From Paraburkholderia heleia NBRC 101817 (GTDB taxonomy: Bacteria > Pseudomonadota > Gammaproteobacteria > Burkholderiales > Burkholderiaceae), in assembly GCF_000739775.1 (NCBI RefSeq), contig NZ_BBJH01000037.1, positions 1-64,000 of the forward strand: a stretch of 64,000 nucleotides of DNA, written 5' to 3'. Position numbers and translations under genes: made by a program. The notes under the pieces were generated by a model. It did not search any database. It was not told where the DNA came from and worked only from the letters and a program-made list of their open reading frames with translations. How positions within the stretch are numbered: position 1 is the stretch's first letter; each line of letters opens with the position of its first letter. This document shows, piece after piece, positions 61,437-64,000 of the stretch.

Positions 61437-62366
61437 GTGAAGAATGATCTGACCTCCTACCTGGCGTTTTTTGTCCTGCTCGGGCGTTACGGAAACCTTT
61501 CAAGCGTTGCGCGGGACATGGACATCACGCCGCCGGCGGCGACCAAACGGCTTGCGCAGCTCGAGGCGCGCCTGGGCGTGCGGCTCGTCAACCGGACCAC
61601 CCGCAGCGTGAGCCTGACCGCCGAGGGCGAGACCTTTCTGCACTACGCGACGCGCATTCTTGCCGAAGTGAAGGAAATGGAAGATGTGGTGTCGTCGAGC
61701 CGCTCCGTCACGCGCGGCTTGCTGCGTGTGAACGCGACGCTCGGCTTTGGGCGCACGACGATCGCGCCGCTCGTATCGGAGTTTGCGAGGCGGCATCCGC
61801 ATGTCGAAGTGCAGCTCGACGTCACCGACCGGCCGATCGACCTCGTCGAAAGCGGCGTGGATCTGGCGATCCGTTTTGGCGAGCTGCCCGACAAGCGGCT
61901 CATTGCGCGGCGCATCATGACGAATCGCCGCCTGCTGTGCGCCTCGCCGCGCTATCTGGAGACGCAGGGTACGCCCGCAACGCTGGGCGATCTCGCGAAT
62001 CATCAGTGCATCGTGCATCGACAGAACGACAATGCATACGGCATATGGCGCCTCGCGCGCGGTGGCGAGGCGCATTCGGTAAAGGTGCACGGCATGCTGT
62101 CGAGCAACGACGGCGACATCGTGCTTGGCTGGGCGCTCGACGGGCACGGCATTCTGCTGCGCTCGGAGTGGGACCTGGCGAAGTATCTGGAGAGCGGGCG
62201 CCTGCGCGTCGTGCTGCCCGAGTTCGTGCAGCCGCTTGCCGATTTGTTCGTGTATTACCCGAACAAGCGCAATCAATCGGCGCGTGCGCGGGCGTTCATC
62301 GATTTTCTGGCGGAACGGTTCAACCGGCACGCTCCGGTGGCCGAGCCCGCGCAATCGGGCGCGTGA
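61437..62366 (+). CDS. LysR-family regulator, probably of D-tartrate use
   Basis: A 309-residue regulator. The HTH is LAFFVLLGRYGNLSSVARDMDITPPAATKRLAQLEARLGVRL, with the effector domain beginning GLLRVNATLGFGRTTIAPL. The GTG at 61437 is used as the start; no strong ribosome-binding site is visible. It is divergent from tarD-dctA across a 137-bp AT-rich promoter region containing TGATTCACTTGTTTTCACA, where LysR control is expected. Confidence 0.88.
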   Translation: MKNDLTSYLAFFVLLGRYGNLSSVARDMDITPPAATKRLAQLEARLGVRLVNRTTRSVSLTAEGETFLHYATRILAEVKEMEDVVSSSRSVTRGLLRVNATLGFGRTTIAPLVSEFARRHPHVEVQLDVTDRPIDLVESGVDLAIRFGELPDKRLIARRIMTNRRLLCASPRYLETQGTPATLGDLANHQCIVHRQNDNAYGIWRLARGGEAHSVKVHGMLSSNDGDIVLGWALDGHGILLRSEWDLAKYLESGRLRVVLPEFVQPLADLFVYYPNKRNQSARARAFIDFLAERFNRHAPVAEPAQSGA

Positions 62367-62504
62367 AGACCTTGTCTGTCTCCTTGAGGCGCAGACAATC
62401 CATCCGGCTGGAAAGGCAGCGGTGGTCATTACAGCCGGCCGATGTTTGCGGTAACGTGCGCGTTTGCAGAGGCGGGAATGACGCGACGAACAGGAGAGAC
62501 ACAG

Positions 62505-63407
62505 ATGACAAAGCGAGTGATAGTGACCGGCGGCAGCGGCCTTGCCGGCAAATGGGTGGTCGAGAACCTGGTAGCGCACGGCTACGAAGTGTTGAATCTG
62601 GACCGTGTGCCCATGCCGAAACGTACCGCGCGCACGCTGATCACGGACATCACCGACGCGGGCCAGGTTTTCAATGCGATCGCGTCGACCACGGCGCCGG
62701 TGGAATTCGCCGACGACCTGGAGCCGAAACCGATCGACGCGATCGTGCACTTCGCGGCGATTCCCCGCATCATGCTGACGACCGATAACGAGGTCTATCG
62801 CATCAACGTGATGGGGACATACAACATTCTCGACGCCGCTGCGAAGTTGGGGGTCCGCAAGGTGATCGTGGCCTCGAGCGAGACGACTTACGGCGTGGTG
62901 TTCGCCCACCGGCATCGCGATCCCGCGTACTTTCCGCTCGACGAGAACTATCCGGTGGATCCGATGGACAGCTATGCCACCTCGAAAGTGGTCAACGAAG
63001 TGACCGCGAAGGCCTTCCAGGCGCGCACCGGGTCGGACATCTACTGTTTTCGCATCGGCAACGTGCTCGATCCCGAGGACTACGCGAAGTTCTCCACGTG
63101 GCTCAAGGACCCCGCGCTGCGCAAGCGCATTGCGTGGAGCTATATCGACGGGCGAGACCTCGCCAACGCGTGCCGCCTCGCCATCGAAACGGACGGGCTC
63201 GGCTTCGAGATCATGAACGTGGCGGCGGACGACGTGTCGTCCGACTTGCCGACCCAGACGCTGCTGGACCGCTACTATCCGGGCGTGCCGGTCAAGAAGG
63301 CCCTCGGCGAGTTCGAGACGCTGCTCAGCAACGAGAAGCTCAAACGGCTGCTCGGCTGGCAGCAGCAGCACTACTGGCGCGACGAGGCAAAACGCTGCAA
63401 TCCGTAA
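62505..63407 (+). CDS. NAD-dependent sugar epimerase/dehydratase family protein
   Basis: A 300-residue extended SDR. VIVTGGSGLAGKWVVENLV binds NAD, IVHFAAIPRIML is the central strand and loop, Ser/Thr in VASSETTYG and Tyr-x-x-x-Lys in YATSKVV form the catalytic set. The C-terminal domain has SYIDGRDLANACRLAIE. AGGAGAG precedes the ATG at 62505. Family members act on nucleotide sugars or on uronate-type sugars; the substrate is not decided. It begins 138 bp after the LysR gene and may belong to another unit. Confidence 0.85.
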   Translation: MTKRVIVTGGSGLAGKWVVENLVAHGYEVLNLDRVPMPKRTARTLITDITDAGQVFNAIASTTAPVEFADDLEPKPIDAIVHFAAIPRIMLTTDNEVYRINVMGTYNILDAAAKLGVRKVIVASSETTYGVVFAHRHRDPAYFPLDENYPVDPMDSYATSKVVNEVTAKAFQARTGSDIYCFRIGNVLDPEDYAKFSTWLKDPALRKRIAWSYIDGRDLANACRLAIETDGLGFEIMNVAADDVSSDLPTQTLLDRYYPGVPVKKALGEFETLLSNEKLKRLLGWQQQHYWRDEAKRCNP

Positions 63408-63422
63408 GCGCTGTCAATGCGC

Positions 63423-63444
63423 GGGGCCAGCGAGCGCTGGCCCC
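63423..63444. terminator. Bidirectional stem-loop between convergent genes
   Basis: GGGGCCAGC (63423-63431) and GCTGGCCCC (63436-63444) form a perfect 9-bp GC-rich stem with a GAGC loop. It sits between the epimerase stop and the convergent PLP-enzyme stop. There is no T run, so termination strength is uncertain. Confidence 0.5.
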
Positions 63445-63471
63445 TTCACGACGTCGATGCTTCGGCCGGCG

Positions 63472-64000
63472 TTATGCCGCCAGCTTGAGCGCTTGCGAGA
63501 AGTCCGCGATCAGGTCGTCGATATCCTCGATGCCCGCCGAAAGCCGCAGCATGCCGTCGGAGATGCCCATTGCCTTGCGCGTTTGCGCTCCGGCTTCGAA
63601 AAAGATCGTCGGCGCGACGGGAATGATGAGCGTGCGCGTGTCGCCGAGGCCGGTTGCCTTGATCGGCAGCTTGAGCGCGTTGACGACGTCGATCATGCGC
63701 TCCGCGTTGAGCAGTTCGAACGAGAGCAGCCACGATGCGCCCTTGAAGAGCGCCTGTGCAACCTCGTATTGCGGATGGCTCTTCAAGCCCGGATAGAACA
63801 CCTTGCCAATGGCTTCGTGGCCTTCGAGAAATTGCGCGAGCGCGAGCGCATTGTCGCTGCTCTGCTTCACGCGCAGGGCGAGCGTTTCCGCGCCCATGGC
63901 GATGGCGTGCGCCTGCTCGGACGACAACGACGCCCCCATGTCCCGCAGGCCCTTCTTGCGGATCTGCAAAAGCCCCTGGTCTTTCGCCGGCGAGCGCCGG
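63472..64000 (-). CDS. Cys/Met-metabolism PLP-dependent enzyme, C-terminal part
   Basis: The frame is open past the right edge, so only the C-terminal 175 residues are visible. LLQIRKKGLRDMGASLSSEQAHAIAMGAETLALRVKQSSDNALALAQFLEGH, KVFYPGLKSHPQYEVAQALFKGASWLLSFEL and DTRTLIIPVAPTIFF follow the cystathionine gamma-synthase/O-acetylhomoserine sulfhydrylase family. DGMLRLSAGIEDIDDLIADFSQAL is the family C-terminus. The PLP lysine is outside the window, so which reaction it performs cannot be decided. Confidence 0.85.
   Translation of the reverse strand, partial: RRSPAKDQGLLQIRKKGLRDMGASLSSEQAHAIAMGAETLALRVKQSSDNALALAQFLEGHEAIGKVFYPGLKSHPQYEVAQALFKGASWLLSFELLNAERMIDVVNALKLPIKATGLGDTRTLIIPVAPTIFFEAGAQTRKAMGISDGMLRLSAGIEDIDDLIADFSQALKLAA

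Noticed and set aside
61500..63371. A 623-codon frame on the minus strand
   Set aside because: It runs antisense through both the LysR and epimerase genes and contains no recognisable domain.

Overview
The window looks like a replicon of a Burkholderiaceae species (Paraburkholderia, Caballeronia or Burkholderia type). This rests on high GC with strongly GC-biased third codon positions, the long isocitrate lyase with a QCGH active-site segment, several polyhydroxybutyrate (PHB) genes, an H-NS-like protein with the YRDP...TWSGRGR tail, and the mixture of catabolic and accessory genes. No rRNA, tRNA, replication origin or complete insertion sequence was seen.

Layout. (1) 1-5210 is a metal and arsenic island. 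A truncated transposition-type AAA ATPase abuts dmeF/dmeR (Co/Ni efflux and its RcnR-type sensor), followed by arsR-arsI-arsC-acr3-arsH. The acr3 arsenite exporter has an out-of-frame internal deletion. (2) 5385-8551 holds small genes: a 94-residue unknown behind a near-consensus LexA box, a phasin, two tiny unknowns, a J-domain protein and an H-NS-like protein. (3) 8589-13835 has a YoaK-type membrane protein, a hemerythrin-like protein, a secreted Gly/Ser-rich protein with 17 copies of a 15-bp repeat, and a secreted beta-propeller-like protein. (4) 14059-16226 is a translationally coupled phaJ-phaC pair. (5) 16560-24840 is a reductive pyrimidine degradation cluster: a TetR regulator, carbamoylase, PreT, PreA, NCS1 transporter and dihydropyrimidinase, with an 18-bp palindrome in the divergent promoter region.

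(6) 24865-30964 holds four leftward genes: a class-3 lipase, a 992-residue membrane patatin, an AT-rich orphan phosphoribosyltransferase and a second patatin. This is the most unusual block. (7) 31301-35856 has an MFS exporter and the patatin / 3-hydroxybutyrate dehydrogenase / acetoacetate decarboxylase set, likely for PHB or ketone-body use. (8) 36434-40182 is a hybrid histidine kinase and a LuxR-type response regulator with overlapping 3' ends, plus two unknown genes. (9) 40296-47137 has a three-domain FMN/FAD/2Fe-2S oxidoreductase, a GST, a LysR regulator, a NodZ-like glycosyltransferase and small envelope-type genes. (10) 47402-51932 is an AttEFGH-like lipid ABC system with one double-FtsX permease and a CrtC-like exported protein. 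(11) 51938-56003 holds a GNAT protein, OsmC, DUF2945 and aceA with a clear terminator. (12) 56582-58554 has an SDR and an aldo/keto reductase. (13) 58663-62366 is a D-tartrate module (dctA, tarD, divergent LysR). (14) An epimerase and the end of a Cys/Met-metabolism PLP enzyme close the window.

Taken together the genes describe a metabolically flexible soil or rhizosphere bacterium. It stores carbon as PHB, grows on C2 and C4 acids and pyrimidines, and carries an acquired metal/arsenic island that appears to have lost arsenite export locally.
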